Below, piece after piece: positions 33,437 through 43,244 of a stretch of 64,000 nucleotides of DNA. Both the position numbers and the translations under genes were made by a program. This DNA comes from Deinococcus carri (GTDB lineage: Bacteria; Deinococcota; Deinococci; Deinococcales; Deinococcaceae). The notes beneath the pieces were generated by a model. The model saw nothing but the letters and a program-made list of their open reading frames with translations. It did not search any database and was not told the DNA's origin. The stretch's first letter is position 1; each line of letters opens with the position of its first letter. The DNA is taken from positions 248,001 through 312,000 of the forward strand of contig NZ_BAABRP010000001.1 of NCBI RefSeq assembly GCF_039545055.1, given 5' to 3'.

Positions 33437-34234
33437 ATGCCGCAGCTTCACGTCGAGAACGTTACCCTGACCTTCGGGGGCCTGAACGCCCTGACGGACG
33501 TGAGCCTCACCGTCCCCGAGGGCGAGATCGTCAGCATCATCGGGCCGAACGGGGCAGGCAAGACCAGCCTGCTGAACTGCATCAGCGGTTTCTACCACCC
33601 CACGCGCGGCCGCATTACCTTCGGGGAACACGACCTGTCGCGCGCCGCCCCCAATGTCGTCACCGGGTACGGCATCGCCCGCGCCTTCCAGAACCTGGAG
33701 TTGTTCCGGGGCCTCAGCGTCGTGGAGAACCTGCTGCTCGCGCGGCACACCCACCTGCGCTACAGCCTGCTCGACAGCCTGGTCTTCTATGGCCGCGCCA
33801 GCCGCCGTGAGGCCGAGAACCGCGCCTACGTCGAGCGGATCGTGGACTTCATGGAACTCGAACCCCACCGCACGCACCCGGTCGGCACCCTGAGCTACGG
33901 CATCCAGAAGCGCGTCGAGGTGGCCCGTGCGCTGACCCTCGCGCCCCGGCTGCTGCTGCTCGACGAGCCGATGGCGGGCATGAACGTCGAGGAGAAAGAA
34001 GACATGGTGCGCTTCATCCTCGACATCCAGCGCGAGCAGGGCATCACGGTGGTGCTGATCGAACACGACCTGGGCGTGGTGATGGACATCAGCGACCGGG
34101 TGTACGTGCTGGACTTCGGGCAGCGCATCGCGGGCGGTACCCCCGCCGAGGTGGGCTGCGACCCGCGCGTGATCGAGGCCTACACCGGCGTGGCCGCGGC
34201 AGAGGCGGCGCAGCCGCAGGCGGTGGGCGCATGA
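33437..34234 (+). CDS. livG: Liv/HAAT-type ABC transporter ATP-binding protein LivG
   Basis: 265 residues. Cytoplasmic ATPase of the uptake system. Walker A GPNGAGKTS, Q-loop IARAFQNLELFRGLSVVENL, signature LSYGIQKRVEVARAL, Walker B LLLLDEPMAG, switch His in VLIEHDLGVV. A strong Shine-Dalgarno GGAGG lies before the ATG. It overlaps the next gene, an acyl-CoA synthetase, as ATGA, so the two are made together. Confidence 0.93.
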   Translation: MPQLHVENVTLTFGGLNALTDVSLTVPEGEIVSIIGPNGAGKTSLLNCISGFYHPTRGRITFGEHDLSRAAPNVVTGYGIARAFQNLELFRGLSVVENLLLARHTHLRYSLLDSLVFYGRASRREAENRAYVERIVDFMELEPHRTHPVGTLSYGIQKRVEVARALTLAPRLLLLDEPMAGMNVEEKEDMVRFILDIQREQGITVVLIEHDLGVVMDISDRVYVLDFGQRIAGGTPAEVGCDPRVIEAYTGVAAAEAAQPQAVGA

Positions 34235-36207
34235 CCGGACCGCTAGGGACCGGACCGCTGGGAGACGTGGCCGCCCTGACCATCCCGCAACTGCTGGCGC
34301 GGCGGGCGGCCCTAATGCCGGACGCCGTCGCCCTGCGCCACAAGGAATACGGCATCTGGAACGAGACGACCTACGCCGCCTACCTCCAGCGGGTGCGGGA
34401 GGTGGCCGCCGGTCTGCACGCGCTGGGCGTGCGCCGGGGCGACAAGGTGGCGATCATCGCGGAGAACATTCCCGCCTGGGTGTTCATGGAGGTGGGCGCG
34501 CAGGCGCTCGGGGCCGTCAGCGTGGGCGTGTACCAGAGCAGCGTCGCCAGCGAGGTGCGCTACGTCGTGGACTACACCGACGCGGTGGTCGTGCTGGCCG
34601 AGGACGAGGAGCAGGTGGACAAGCTGCTCGAACACCGCGCGGAGTTGCCGCAGGTCCGCCGGGTGATCTACGAGGACCCGCGCGGCATGAGCAAACACGC
34701 CCCGGACGACTGGTTCATGAGCTTCGGGGAACTGCTGGAACTGGGGCGGCGGGAAGCCGGGGACGTGTTCGGGCGGGAAGCGGCCCTCGGTCAGCCGGAC
34801 GACATCTGCCACTTCTCGCTGACGAGCGGCACCACCGGCTTGCCCAAAGCGGCGATGCTCAGCCACCGCAACCTGCTGTACATGGGGCAGGCGCTGGGCG
34901 AGGTGGACCCGCTGCGGCCCGGCGACGACTACCTCTCCTTCCTGCCGCTGGCCTGGATTGGCGAGCAGATGATGACGGTGGCGGTGGCGCTGTCGTGCGG
35001 CCTGACCGTGAACTTTCCCGAAAGCACCGAGACGGCCATGAGCGATCTGGTGGAGGTCGGCCCGCACGTGATGTTCGCCCCGCCGCGCGTCTGGGAAAAC
35101 ATCCAGAGCCAGATGTTCCTGCGCGTGCAGGAAAGCTACGGCCTGAACCGCGCCGTGTACCGCCGGCTGCTGAAGTGGAGCACCGACGCCGCCGACGCTT
35201 CCCTGACCGGGAAAAGACCCCGCCCGGCCACCGCCCTCAAACGCTGGCTGGCGTACTGGGGCCTGACCCGGCCGCTGCTCGACCAACTGGGCTTTCTGCG
35301 CCTGAGGCGGGCCTACACGGGCGGCGCGGCGCTGGGTCCGGACGTGTTCCGCTTCTATCACGGCCTGGGCGTGAACCTGAAGCAGATCTACGGGCAGACC
35401 GAGATCGTGGGCATCGCCTATGTCCACCGCGACGGCGACGTGCGCTTCGACACAGTCGGCAAGATGCTGCCCGGCGGCGAGGTCCGCATCAGTGCCGAGG
35501 GCGAGATCATCAGCCGCAGCCCCGCCGTGTGCCACGGGTACTACAAGAAGCCCGAGGCGAGCGCCGAGAGCATCCGGGACGGCTGGCTGCACTCCGGCGA
35601 CGCGGGCCGCCTCACCGAAGACGGCCACCTGATCGTGATCGACCGCCTCAGCGACGTGATGCTCAGCGCGCGCGGCGAACGCTTCAGCCCGCAGTTTATC
35701 GAGAACCGCCTGAAGTTCAGCCCCTACCTCAAGGAAGCCGTGGTGCTGGGCGACGGGCAGGAGGACGTGACCGCGCTGCTGAACGTGGACCCCCTGACGG
35801 CCGGGCAGTGGGCGGAAAAACGCCAGCTCGCCTACACCACCTACAGGGACCTCAGCGGCAAGCCGGAGGTGGCCGACCTGATCGCGCGGGAAGTGCAGGC
35901 GGTGAACGAACGCCTGGAACCCCACGAGCGGATCAGGCGCTTTGTCCTGCTCTACAAGCAGCTCGACGCCGACGACGACGAACTCACCCGCACCGGCAAG
36001 GTCCGCCGGGGGATCGTCCGCGAGCGGTACGCGCCCATCATCGCGGCACTCTACGACGGCTCGGACAGCGTGCGCGTGCAGGCCGAGTTCAAGTACCAGG
36101 ACGGGCAGGTGCAGCGGGTGGAGACGGACGTGCCCATTCACCGTGTCCCCAGTGGGGGCACCGCTGGCCCCCCGGCCCCCGTGCGGCGCGCGGCGGTGGG
36201 GGCATGA
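34231..36207 (+). CDS. Long-chain acyl-CoA synthetase-like AMP-binding protein inside the liv cluster
   Basis: 658 residues, FadD/FAA-like with the extra insertions of the long-chain group. Motifs: SLTSGTTGLPKAAMLSHRNL (phosphate loop), KQIYGQTEIVG, GWLHSGDAG, IDRLSDVMLSARGERFSPQF and a late TRTGKVRRG with the C-terminal lysine. Lying between livG and livH and overlapping livG by 4 nt, it suggests that the transported substrate is a carboxylic acid trapped as CoA thioester on entry. Substrate not determined. Confidence 0.9.
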   Translation: MTGPLGTGPLGDVAALTIPQLLARRAALMPDAVALRHKEYGIWNETTYAAYLQRVREVAAGLHALGVRRGDKVAIIAENIPAWVFMEVGAQALGAVSVGVYQSSVASEVRYVVDYTDAVVVLAEDEEQVDKLLEHRAELPQVRRVIYEDPRGMSKHAPDDWFMSFGELLELGRREAGDVFGREAALGQPDDICHFSLTSGTTGLPKAAMLSHRNLLYMGQALGEVDPLRPGDDYLSFLPLAWIGEQMMTVAVALSCGLTVNFPESTETAMSDLVEVGPHVMFAPPRVWENIQSQMFLRVQESYGLNRAVYRRLLKWSTDAADASLTGKRPRPATALKRWLAYWGLTRPLLDQLGFLRLRRAYTGGAALGPDVFRFYHGLGVNLKQIYGQTEIVGIAYVHRDGDVRFDTVGKMLPGGEVRISAEGEIISRSPAVCHGYYKKPEASAESIRDGWLHSGDAGRLTEDGHLIVIDRLSDVMLSARGERFSPQFIENRLKFSPYLKEAVVLGDGQEDVTALLNVDPLTAGQWAEKRQLAYTTYRDLSGKPEVADLIAREVQAVNERLEPHERIRRFVLLYKQLDADDDELTRTGKVRRGIVRERYAPIIAALYDGSDSVRVQAEFKYQDGQVQRVETDVPIHRVPSGGTAGPPAPVRRAAVGA

Positions 36208-36254
36208 AGAACCTGGGGCCAGCGGTGCCTGCCGCCCCCCCGAAAGGAGCCTGA

Positions 36255-37151
36255 GTGGACCTTCTCCCGCAACTGCTTCTCGCCGGCATCGTGATCGGCA
36301 GCATCTACGCGCTGGCCGCGCTGGGCTTCGTGCTGATCTACAAGTCCAGCCGGGTCATCAACTTCGCGCACGGGCAGATCATCGCCACCGGGGCCTTTAT
36401 CGCCTTTGCCCTCACGCAGCGGGGCCTGAACTTCTGGCTGGCAGGCCTGATCGCCATGCTCGCCACCTTCCTGCTGGGCATGCTGATCGAGCGGGTGTTC
36501 CTGCGCCGCATGGTGGGCGAGCCGATCATCGCGGTGATCATGGTGACCATCGGCCTGAGCAGCGTCATCGACGGCCTGATTCACCTCACGCCCTACGGTG
36601 CGGGCAGCTTCAGCTTCCAGACGCCCGCCGTCCTGAGCGGCCAGGGGATCGAGGTGTTCGGCACACCGCTCTCGCGCACGCAGATCGCCGGGGTGCTGGC
36701 CGCGCTGGGTCTGCTGGGGGCCTTTACCTACTTCTTCAACAAGTCCACCCTGGGTATCACCATGCGCGCCGTCGCGGACGATCAGATGGCCGCCATGAGC
36801 GTCGGCACCAGCGTGGAGCGCGTCTTTGCCCTCGCCTGGGCCGCCGCGGGCCTCACCGCCGCCGCCGCCGGGGTCATTCTCGGCCTGATGAGCGGCCTCA
36901 CCCTCGGCGGCCTGGCCGGCATCGGCCTGAAGGTCTTTCCTGTGGTGATCCTCGGCGGCCTCGACAGCGTGATCGGGGCAATTGTCGGCGGAATGCTGAT
37001 CGGCATCCTGGAAAACCTCTCGGCCGGCTATCTCGACGCCATCGTGCCGGGCGGCGGCACCCGCGAGGTGTTTCCCTTCATCGTCCTGATCGCCGTGCTG
37101 CTGATTCGCCCCTACGGGTTGTTCGGCACGAAGGAGATTGAACGTGTTTAA
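36255..37151 (+). CDS. livH: Liv/HAAT-type ABC transporter permease LivH
   Basis: 298 residues, about eight hydrophobic segments. Family marks: GIVIGSIYALAALGFVLIYK, SSRVINFAHGQIIATGAF, MRAVADDQMAAMSVGTSVER (coupling to the ATPases), LGGLDSVIGAIVGGMLIGI. GTG start with AAAGGAG 5-6 nt upstream. Inner-membrane pore subunit that pairs with LivM. Confidence 0.93.
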   Translation: MDLLPQLLLAGIVIGSIYALAALGFVLIYKSSRVINFAHGQIIATGAFIAFALTQRGLNFWLAGLIAMLATFLLGMLIERVFLRRMVGEPIIAVIMVTIGLSSVIDGLIHLTPYGAGSFSFQTPAVLSGQGIEVFGTPLSRTQIAGVLAALGLLGAFTYFFNKSTLGITMRAVADDQMAAMSVGTSVERVFALAWAAAGLTAAAAGVILGLMSGLTLGGLAGIGLKVFPVVILGGLDSVIGAIVGGMLIGILENLSAGYLDAIVPGGGTREVFPFIVLIAVLLIRPYGLFGTKEIERV

Positions 37152-37226
37152 GACGGCAGATGGCAAGGGTGCGGGCTGGAGGTGGGCACTGGGCCTTCCG
37201 CCTTCCGCCTTCCGCCTGGCCCGGAG
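37152..37226. repeat. Heptad-type repeat between livH and livM
   Basis: Contains CCTTCCG repeated three times (37194-37214) preceded by partial complements (GGCAGATGGCAAGGG). It lies just before the livM Shine-Dalgarno sequence. Confidence 0.6.
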
Positions 37227-37235
37227 GGCCACCTG

Positions 37236-38309
37236 ATGCCCGCTTCCCGCTTTACCCAGACGGGCAACTACCGCACGCGGTACGCGCAGGATCAGACGAT
37301 CTTCGCCACCTCCGCCGAGCAACTGTCGCTGATCGTGCTGGTGCTGGTGCTGCTGGCGTTGCCGCTGCTGCTGCCCAAGACGCTGCTGCGCGACGTGAAC
37401 CTGATCATGATCTACGCGGTGGCCGTGATCGGCCTGAACGTCACCACCGGCTACACGGGCCTGATCAACATCGGGCAGGCGGCGTTCATGGGGGTGGGCG
37501 CATATGCCACGGCGCTCGCGGCTACCCGGCTGAACCTGCCCTTCTTTGTGGCGATCCCACTGGGCGGGGTGGCGGCGGCCCTGATCGGCACCTTCGTGGG
37601 CCTGCCCAGTCTGCGGCTGAAGTATCTGTACCTCGCCGTGGCTACGCTGGCCTTCCAGATCATCTTCGAGTGGACGGTGGGGCACCTGCCGCTCCTGCAA
37701 CAGGGCGGGGCGATCAGCCTGCCGGCTGTGCAGGTGTTCGGGATCCGCGATACCTTCCTGAACCACAACCGCTTCTGGTACTACCTGATTCTGCCCGTGC
37801 TGGTGCTGATGGCGCTGCTGTGGCGCAACGTCTTGCGGACCAAGTACGGCCGCGCGCTGATCGCCGTGCGCGACAACGACCGCGCCGCCGCCGCGATGGG
37901 GATTCACCCCGGCGTCGCCAAGCTCACCGCCTTTTTGCTGGGCAGCTTCTACGCGGGCGTCGCGGGTGGCCTCTTCGCCTACTTCCAGAAGGCCGTCGTG
38001 ATCGAGGATTACGGCCTGCATATCAGCGTGCAACTGCTGGCGATGGCGATTGTGGGTGGCCTGGGTAGCCTGCCGGGTGCCTTCCTGGGGCCGCTGTTCA
38101 TCGTCGCGCTGGACCGTGGCATGGAGGTTCTCAGCCAGTGGCTGGGCGGGCAGAACCTCTTTCCCGAGGGGGTGGACGTGGCGACGGCGCTGCGGCCCCT
38201 CGCCTTCGGCCTCACTATCGTGCTGTTCCTGATGTTCGAGCCGCGCGGCCTCGCCAACTGGTGGCGGCTTTCGCGGATGTACTTCAAGAAGTGGCCGTAT
38301 AAGTTCTGA
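37236..38309 (+). CDS. livM: Liv/HAAT-type ABC transporter permease LivM
   Basis: 357 residues, multi-pass membrane protein. Family marks: NLIMIYAVAVIGLNVTTGYTG, LINIGQAAFMGVGAYATALA, LAVATLAFQIIFEW, GRALIAVRDNDRAAAAMGI (coupling helix) and AIVGGLGSLPGAFLGPLFIV. The ATG at 37236 has GGAGGG upstream; a longer frame from 37182 runs through the heptad repeat and is rejected. The C-terminus YFKKWPYKF is basic. Confidence 0.93.
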   Translation: MPASRFTQTGNYRTRYAQDQTIFATSAEQLSLIVLVLVLLALPLLLPKTLLRDVNLIMIYAVAVIGLNVTTGYTGLINIGQAAFMGVGAYATALAATRLNLPFFVAIPLGGVAAALIGTFVGLPSLRLKYLYLAVATLAFQIIFEWTVGHLPLLQQGGAISLPAVQVFGIRDTFLNHNRFWYYLILPVLVLMALLWRNVLRTKYGRALIAVRDNDRAAAAMGIHPGVAKLTAFLLGSFYAGVAGGLFAYFQKAVVIEDYGLHISVQLLAMAIVGGLGSLPGAFLGPLFIVALDRGMEVLSQWLGGQNLFPEGVDVATALRPLAFGLTIVLFLMFEPRGLANWWRLSRMYFKKWPYKF

Positions 38310-38362
38310 AACGGCCCCGCGAGCGAAGCGAGTTGCCGCAGAAAGAGCGTTCATGTAGTGCA

Positions 38363-38391
38363 GCGGCGGTCGGTGTTTTCCCGACCGCCGC
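38363..38391. terminator. GC-rich hairpin between livM and livK
   Basis: GCGGCGGTCGG / CCGACCGCCGC, perfect 11-bp stem with loop TGTTTTC. No T-tract follows, so it may slow decay or partly terminate rather than stop transcription. The binding protein downstream is usually needed in excess over the permeases. Confidence 0.55.
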
Positions 38392-38478
38392 GGAACGGAA
38401 GGAACGCGGCCCGCCCACCAACTTCACCCTTCAACCTGCTCCTTACCCGCTCCCCCCACTCCCCTTCGGAGGTTCACC

Positions 38479-39666
38479 ATGAAGAAAGCCCTGGCCCTGT
38501 CCGCCCTCGTTTCCCTCTCGCTGGCCGCCGCGCAGAAGACCGTGACCCTGGCGTGGTCGGGGGCGATTACCGGCCCCACCTCGGACGCGGGGGCGAGTTA
38601 CGCGGCGGGCGTGGAGGATTACTGCAAATACGCGAACGCGCAGAACATGCTGCCGGGCGTGCGGCTGAACTGCGTGGTGCGCGACGACCAGTACAACAAC
38701 GCGAACACCCAGCGCAACTTCGAGGATTTCGTGGGCAACCTGAACACGCCCATCTTCCTGAGTTACTCGACCGGCAGCAACCTGCAACTCAAGGGGGTGA
38801 TCGAGGAAACGAAGGTGCCGACCCTCCCCGCGAGCTACCACATCGGGCTGATCGACGCGCCGAACAACAGTTACATGTTCCTGCCGGTCAGCTCCTACAG
38901 CGAGAACATCGTGGCGCTGCTGGAGTACGTCGCCAAGAAGGACCGCGGCGCGAAGGTGGCGCTGGTCGTGAATCCCAGCCCCTTCGGGCGTGACCCGGTG
39001 GTGGACGCGCGCAAGGCCGCCGACCGCCTGGGCCTCAAGATCGTGGACGTGCAGGAGGTCGGCGGCAACAACCTGGACAATGCGGCCATGCTGCGCCGCT
39101 TCGAGTCGCAGGGCGTGAAGTACGTGATCAACCAGAACACCGCCGGGCCGGTGGCGAACATCCTCAAGGACGCCAAGCGCCTGGGGCTGCTGGGCAAGAT
39201 GCAGTTCATGGGGGCGCACTACACGGGCGGCGAGGACCTCACCAAGCTGGCCGGGGACGCTGCCGAGAACTTCATCTGGGCCACCAGCTACTACATGTAC
39301 GACGAGGGCGACCGGCCCGGCATCCAGCTCGTGAAGAAGATCGGCGCGCAGTACGGGCGCAAGGCCGACACCATCCGCAGCGTCCACTACACCAGCGGCA
39401 TGCTCGCCGCCGCCATTGCCGTGGAGGCCATGAAGCGCGCAAAGACTGACATCAGCGCCGCCGGGCTGTACAAGGGCCTCACCAGCATGAACGGCAGCCG
39501 CGCCTTCAACCCCGGCTTTACCGTCGGCCCGGTCACCTTCAGCACCAAGGACCACGTGGGCGCGGAAAGCCTGCGCCTGCTGCAAGCCGACAAGACCGGC
39601 AACTTCAAGGCGATCACGGGCGGCCAGCGCAGCCAGATGTTCCAGCTCGTCCACCCGCTGCGGTAA
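38479..39666 (+). CDS. livK: Liv/HAAT-type substrate-binding protein LivK
   Basis: 395 residues. Signal peptide 1-19 (KKALALSALVSLSLAAAQ), then a type I periplasmic-binding fold: TVTLAWSGAITGPTSDAGAS, DQYNNANTQRNFEDFVGN, LPASYHIGLIDAPNNSYMFL, ALVVNPSPFGRDPVVDARKA and WATSYYMYDEGDRPGIQLVK. Strong GGAGG before the ATG. Binds the substrate outside the membrane. The pocket residues do not resemble the classic leucine-binding set closely enough to name a ligand. Confidence 0.9.
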   Translation: MKKALALSALVSLSLAAAQKTVTLAWSGAITGPTSDAGASYAAGVEDYCKYANAQNMLPGVRLNCVVRDDQYNNANTQRNFEDFVGNLNTPIFLSYSTGSNLQLKGVIEETKVPTLPASYHIGLIDAPNNSYMFLPVSSYSENIVALLEYVAKKDRGAKVALVVNPSPFGRDPVVDARKAADRLGLKIVDVQEVGGNNLDNAAMLRRFESQGVKYVINQNTAGPVANILKDAKRLGLLGKMQFMGAHYTGGEDLTKLAGDAAENFIWATSYYMYDEGDRPGIQLVKKIGAQYGRKADTIRSVHYTSGMLAAAIAVEAMKRAKTDISAAGLYKGLTSMNGSRAFNPGFTVGPVTFSTKDHVGAESLRLLQADKTGNFKAITGGQRSQMFQLVHPLR

Positions 39667-39728
39667 GCCGCTTGCGAGGGGGGTGGCAAGTGAAGCTGCC
39701 CTCCTCCCCCTCAGGGAGGTTTCCACCC

Positions 39729-40574
<846 letters not shown>

Positions 40575-40577
<3 letters not shown>

Positions 40578-40713
40578 TACGGATTCCGATTGAAGGGTGT
40601 TGAAAACACCCGGAAATCCGACCAGAGGGAGAAGGAACAAGGGCGGATTTCGGGAGATGGATGAACAGTCGGTGCCCTCCCGACTGTTCAGGAATTGGAC
40701 GGAATCCGTATGA
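40575..40713. repeat. TGA-bounded inverted-repeat element, copy 3 (inverted)
   Basis: TGA (also the livF stop), TACGGATTCCG, hairpin GGGTGTTG / AACACCC, core CCGACCAGAGGGAGAAGGAA, hairpin TGAACAGTCGG / CCGACTGTTCA, GGAATTGGACGGAATCCGTA, TGA. Ends TACGGATTCCG and CGGAATCCGTA are perfect inverted repeats. Nearly identical to copy 2 in opposite orientation. Confidence 0.82.
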
Positions 40714-40763
40714 GGCACTGCCCGCCCGGAGTGGGCTGTGGGGAGTGGGCAAAGAACTCTTTC

Positions 40764-40818
40764 TCCCTCCCCCCTTGCGGGGGAGGGCTGGGGAGGGGGG
40801 TGGCAGGCGCAGCCTGCC
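40764..40818. repeat. Short double-hairpin repeat, copy 2
   Basis: CTCCCCCCTTGCGGGGGAG (40767-40785) plus GGCAGGC-GCA-GCCTGCC (40802-40818). Same plan as 21541-21593 with compensating changes in the second stem. It lies directly upstream of the PaaK-like gene, preceded by heptad-like GGGCTGTGGGGAGTGGGC. Confidence 0.65.
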
Positions 40819-40847
40819 CCACCTCGTTCCCGAATGCAGGTGAGCGC

Positions 40848-42014
40848 ATGACGAACACGCTGGCAACCTCCGCCCTCGCCCCCCCAGATGCCCCCGCGCT
40901 CCTCGCCCGCCTGCGCGCCCTGCCCCTCTACCGGGAGGCGCTGGCAAGCGTCCCTGATGACACCGACTGGCGGGACGTGCCGCTGCTCACCCGCGAGCGC
41001 CTGACCGGGGCGTGGGCGGCGGGCGAACTCCTGCACCCGGACGCCGTGCGCGTTCACCTCACCCCGCATCCGGGCGGCGGGTGGCTGCCGGAGTACGCCA
41101 CGCGGGCGGACGTGGAGGCCCACGGGCGGGCCGGGGCGGCGGCTTTCGCGCGGGCGGGCATCCGGCCCCGGGACCACGTGCAGGTCGCCTTCGGCTACCA
41201 CCGTTTCGCGGGCGGCTGGCTGATGCAAGACGGCCTGGAAACGCTGGGCGCGAAGACCATTCCCTTCGGGCCGGGCGAGTCGGAGGCGCAACTGGAAACC
41301 CTGACGCGGCTGGGCGTGCGCGTGCTGGTCAGCGCGCCGAGTTTCGCGCAGCGGCTGGGCGAGGCGGGCGCGCAGGTGGAGCTGCTTATTGCGGCAGGCG
41401 AGCCGTTCACGTCCATTGCGGGCCGCCGGGAGCGGGTGCAGGCCGCGCTCGGCTGCACCGCCCTGGATTGCTACGCGACCAGCGAGGCGGGGCTGATTGC
41501 CCTGGAACCCCCCGAGCAGAACGGCCTGCGGGTGCTGTCCGACTGGGTGTTCGTGGAAGTCCTCGACCCCGAAACCGGGCAGCCCGTGCCCGACGGCGAG
41601 CGCGGCGAACTGGTCGTCACGCACCTGGGCAAGGAGGCCATGCCCCTGCTGCGCTTTCGCACCGGCGACCTGACCCGGCTGGAACGGCGGGAGGACGGCA
41701 CGTTCCTGCCGGACGGCGTGTTCGGCAACGTGGGCGGGATGCTGAAAGTGAAGGGCGTCAAGCTGTTTCCGCGCGAGGTGGCGTTCTGGCTGGCCGGGCA
41801 CGGCCTGGACCACACGCAGCACACGCTCTGCCTGTGGTCGCGGGGCGGGGCCGACCGGGTGGGCCTGACCGTGCGGGGCGAGGGCCAGGACGGGCCGAGG
41901 GACGGGCTGGAGGCCGTGCAGGCGGACTTCCAGCGCCGTTTCGCCGTGAAGCTCGACGCGCTGACGCTCGACGCCGCCCATGAGGGCCGGGGCGTGGTGG
42001 ACGAGCGGACCTGA
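40848..42014 (+). CDS. PaaK-like AMP-binding protein with altered phosphate loop
   Basis: 388 residues, clearly related to phenylacetate-CoA ligase: PLYREALASVPDDTDWRDVPLL at the N-terminus, then AGIRPRDHVQVAFGYHRFAGG, LGAKTIPFGPGESEAQL, DCYATSEAGLIALE, GELVVTHLGKEAMPLLRFRTGDLT and GMLKVKGVKLFPREVAF. The usual SSGTTGKPT phosphate loop is replaced by LTPHPGGGWLPEY, so ATP use is doubtful. Shorter than PaaK (~430). ATG at 40848 with AGGTGAG upstream. Follows the liv cluster after two repeats. Confidence 0.78.
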   Translation: MTNTLATSALAPPDAPALLARLRALPLYREALASVPDDTDWRDVPLLTRERLTGAWAAGELLHPDAVRVHLTPHPGGGWLPEYATRADVEAHGRAGAAAFARAGIRPRDHVQVAFGYHRFAGGWLMQDGLETLGAKTIPFGPGESEAQLETLTRLGVRVLVSAPSFAQRLGEAGAQVELLIAAGEPFTSIAGRRERVQAALGCTALDCYATSEAGLIALEPPEQNGLRVLSDWVFVEVLDPETGQPVPDGERGELVVTHLGKEAMPLLRFRTGDLTRLERREDGTFLPDGVFGNVGGMLKVKGVKLFPREVAFWLAGHGLDHTQHTLCLWSRGGADRVGLTVRGEGQDGPRDGLEAVQADFQRRFAVKLDALTLDAAHEGRGVVDERT

Positions 42015-42038
42015 CCGCCGTGTGCCACTCTGTGAGGC

Positions 42039-43226
42039 GTGACTGGTAGGGGCAAGCAGAAAATCAGGGTGAGCCGCCCGGCGGGGCGTCAGGAGCCTCG
42101 GCAGGCGGAAGCCGGAACATACTTCGACGTGCGGCCCGCGGTTCTGGGCCGGCGGCTGGAGGGCCTGCACGCCCTCACCAAGCCGGGCGTGCGCGGCTTC
42201 CCGGGGGTGGACGCGGCCCAGGCCCTTCTGGCGCAGACCCTGCGCAAGGACCGCGTGCGGGGCGAGGTGCTGGACCTCACCGCGATGGGCGGCCTGCTCG
42301 CCAGCCTGCCGGGCGTGACGCTGCGGGCGGTGGAGGGGTCGGCGGCGGCCCTGGCGGTGCTGGAAGCGGCGGGGCTGGACGCCCTCGCGGCGGTGCCGGG
42401 CGACGACCTGCAGGGGCGCTGGCCCGAGCGGGCGCGGACGGTCGCGCTGGTGCTGGCCGGGGACCGGGGCAACGCCTACGCCTTCGCGCAGGTCGCCTGG
42501 GCACACGCCTGCACGCCGCCCGGCGGGACGCTATACCTCGCCGGGGACCGCGACAAGGGCTTCGACCGCTACGTGCGCGCCGCCGGGGCAGCCTTCGGAA
42601 CGGGGGAGACGGTCGCCCGCGACGGCGGCATGCGCGTGGCGAAACTCGTGCGCCGCCCCGGCCCCACCCCCGCCTTTCCCGACCCCGAAGGCTACGAGGC
42701 GTTCGGCGTGCAGGTGGTGGGCCTCCCCGGCGTCTTCAGTGCCACGCGGCCCGACCGGGCGACCACGCTGCTGCTGGAAACGCTCGGCGAGCCGGACCTG
42801 ACTGGCCGGCGCGTGCTCGACCTGGGCACCGGCACCGGCCTGATCGGCGCGTGGGCCGCCCGCCGCGGCGCACAGGCCACGCTGGTGGACGGCGACCTAC
42901 AGAGCGTCCGCAGCGCCCAGGCCACCCTGGCCGCCAATGGCCTGCCCGGCGAGGTCCTTCACAGCGACGTGGACGCAGCGCTGGGTGAACGCACCTTCGA
43001 CGTGATGCTCACCAACCCGCCCTTTCACGTCGGGCGCGGCGTGGTGCTGGATGTGGCGCGCGAGTTCATCGCGGCCGCCGCGCGCCGCCTGAACCCCGGC
43101 GGGACGCTGTACCTCGTCGCCAACGAGCCGCTCCCCTACGAGACGCCCCTGCGCGCGCTCGGTGAGGTGCGCGAGCTGCGGCGGGGGGAGGGCTTCAAGG
43201 TACTGGCGGCCACACGGGCGGGCTGA
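42039..43226 (+). CDS. rsmC: 16S rRNA (guanine-N2)-methyltransferase, RsmC-like
   Basis: 395 residues. Two tandem Rossmann-like halves as in RsmC/RlmG: the N-terminal half is degenerate, the C-terminal half has the SAM site LTGRRVLDLGTGTGLIGAWA, acidic residue LVDGDLQSV and the catalytic NPPF motif VMLTNPPFHVGRGVVLDVAREF (shown in part). RsmC methylates G1207 of 16S rRNA; RlmG is an alternative. GTG start 24 nt after the PaaK-like gene. Confidence 0.85.
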   Translation: MTGRGKQKIRVSRPAGRQEPRQAEAGTYFDVRPAVLGRRLEGLHALTKPGVRGFPGVDAAQALLAQTLRKDRVRGEVLDLTAMGGLLASLPGVTLRAVEGSAAALAVLEAAGLDALAAVPGDDLQGRWPERARTVALVLAGDRGNAYAFAQVAWAHACTPPGGTLYLAGDRDKGFDRYVRAAGAAFGTGETVARDGGMRVAKLVRRPGPTPAFPDPEGYEAFGVQVVGLPGVFSATRPDRATTLLLETLGEPDLTGRRVLDLGTGTGLIGAWAARRGAQATLVDGDLQSVRSAQATLAANGLPGEVLHSDVDAALGERTFDVMLTNPPFHVGRGVVLDVAREFIAAAARRLNPGGTLYLVANEPLPYETPLRALGEVRELRRGEGFKVLAATRAG

Positions 43227-43244
43227 GGGCCGGCAGGCTGGGGG

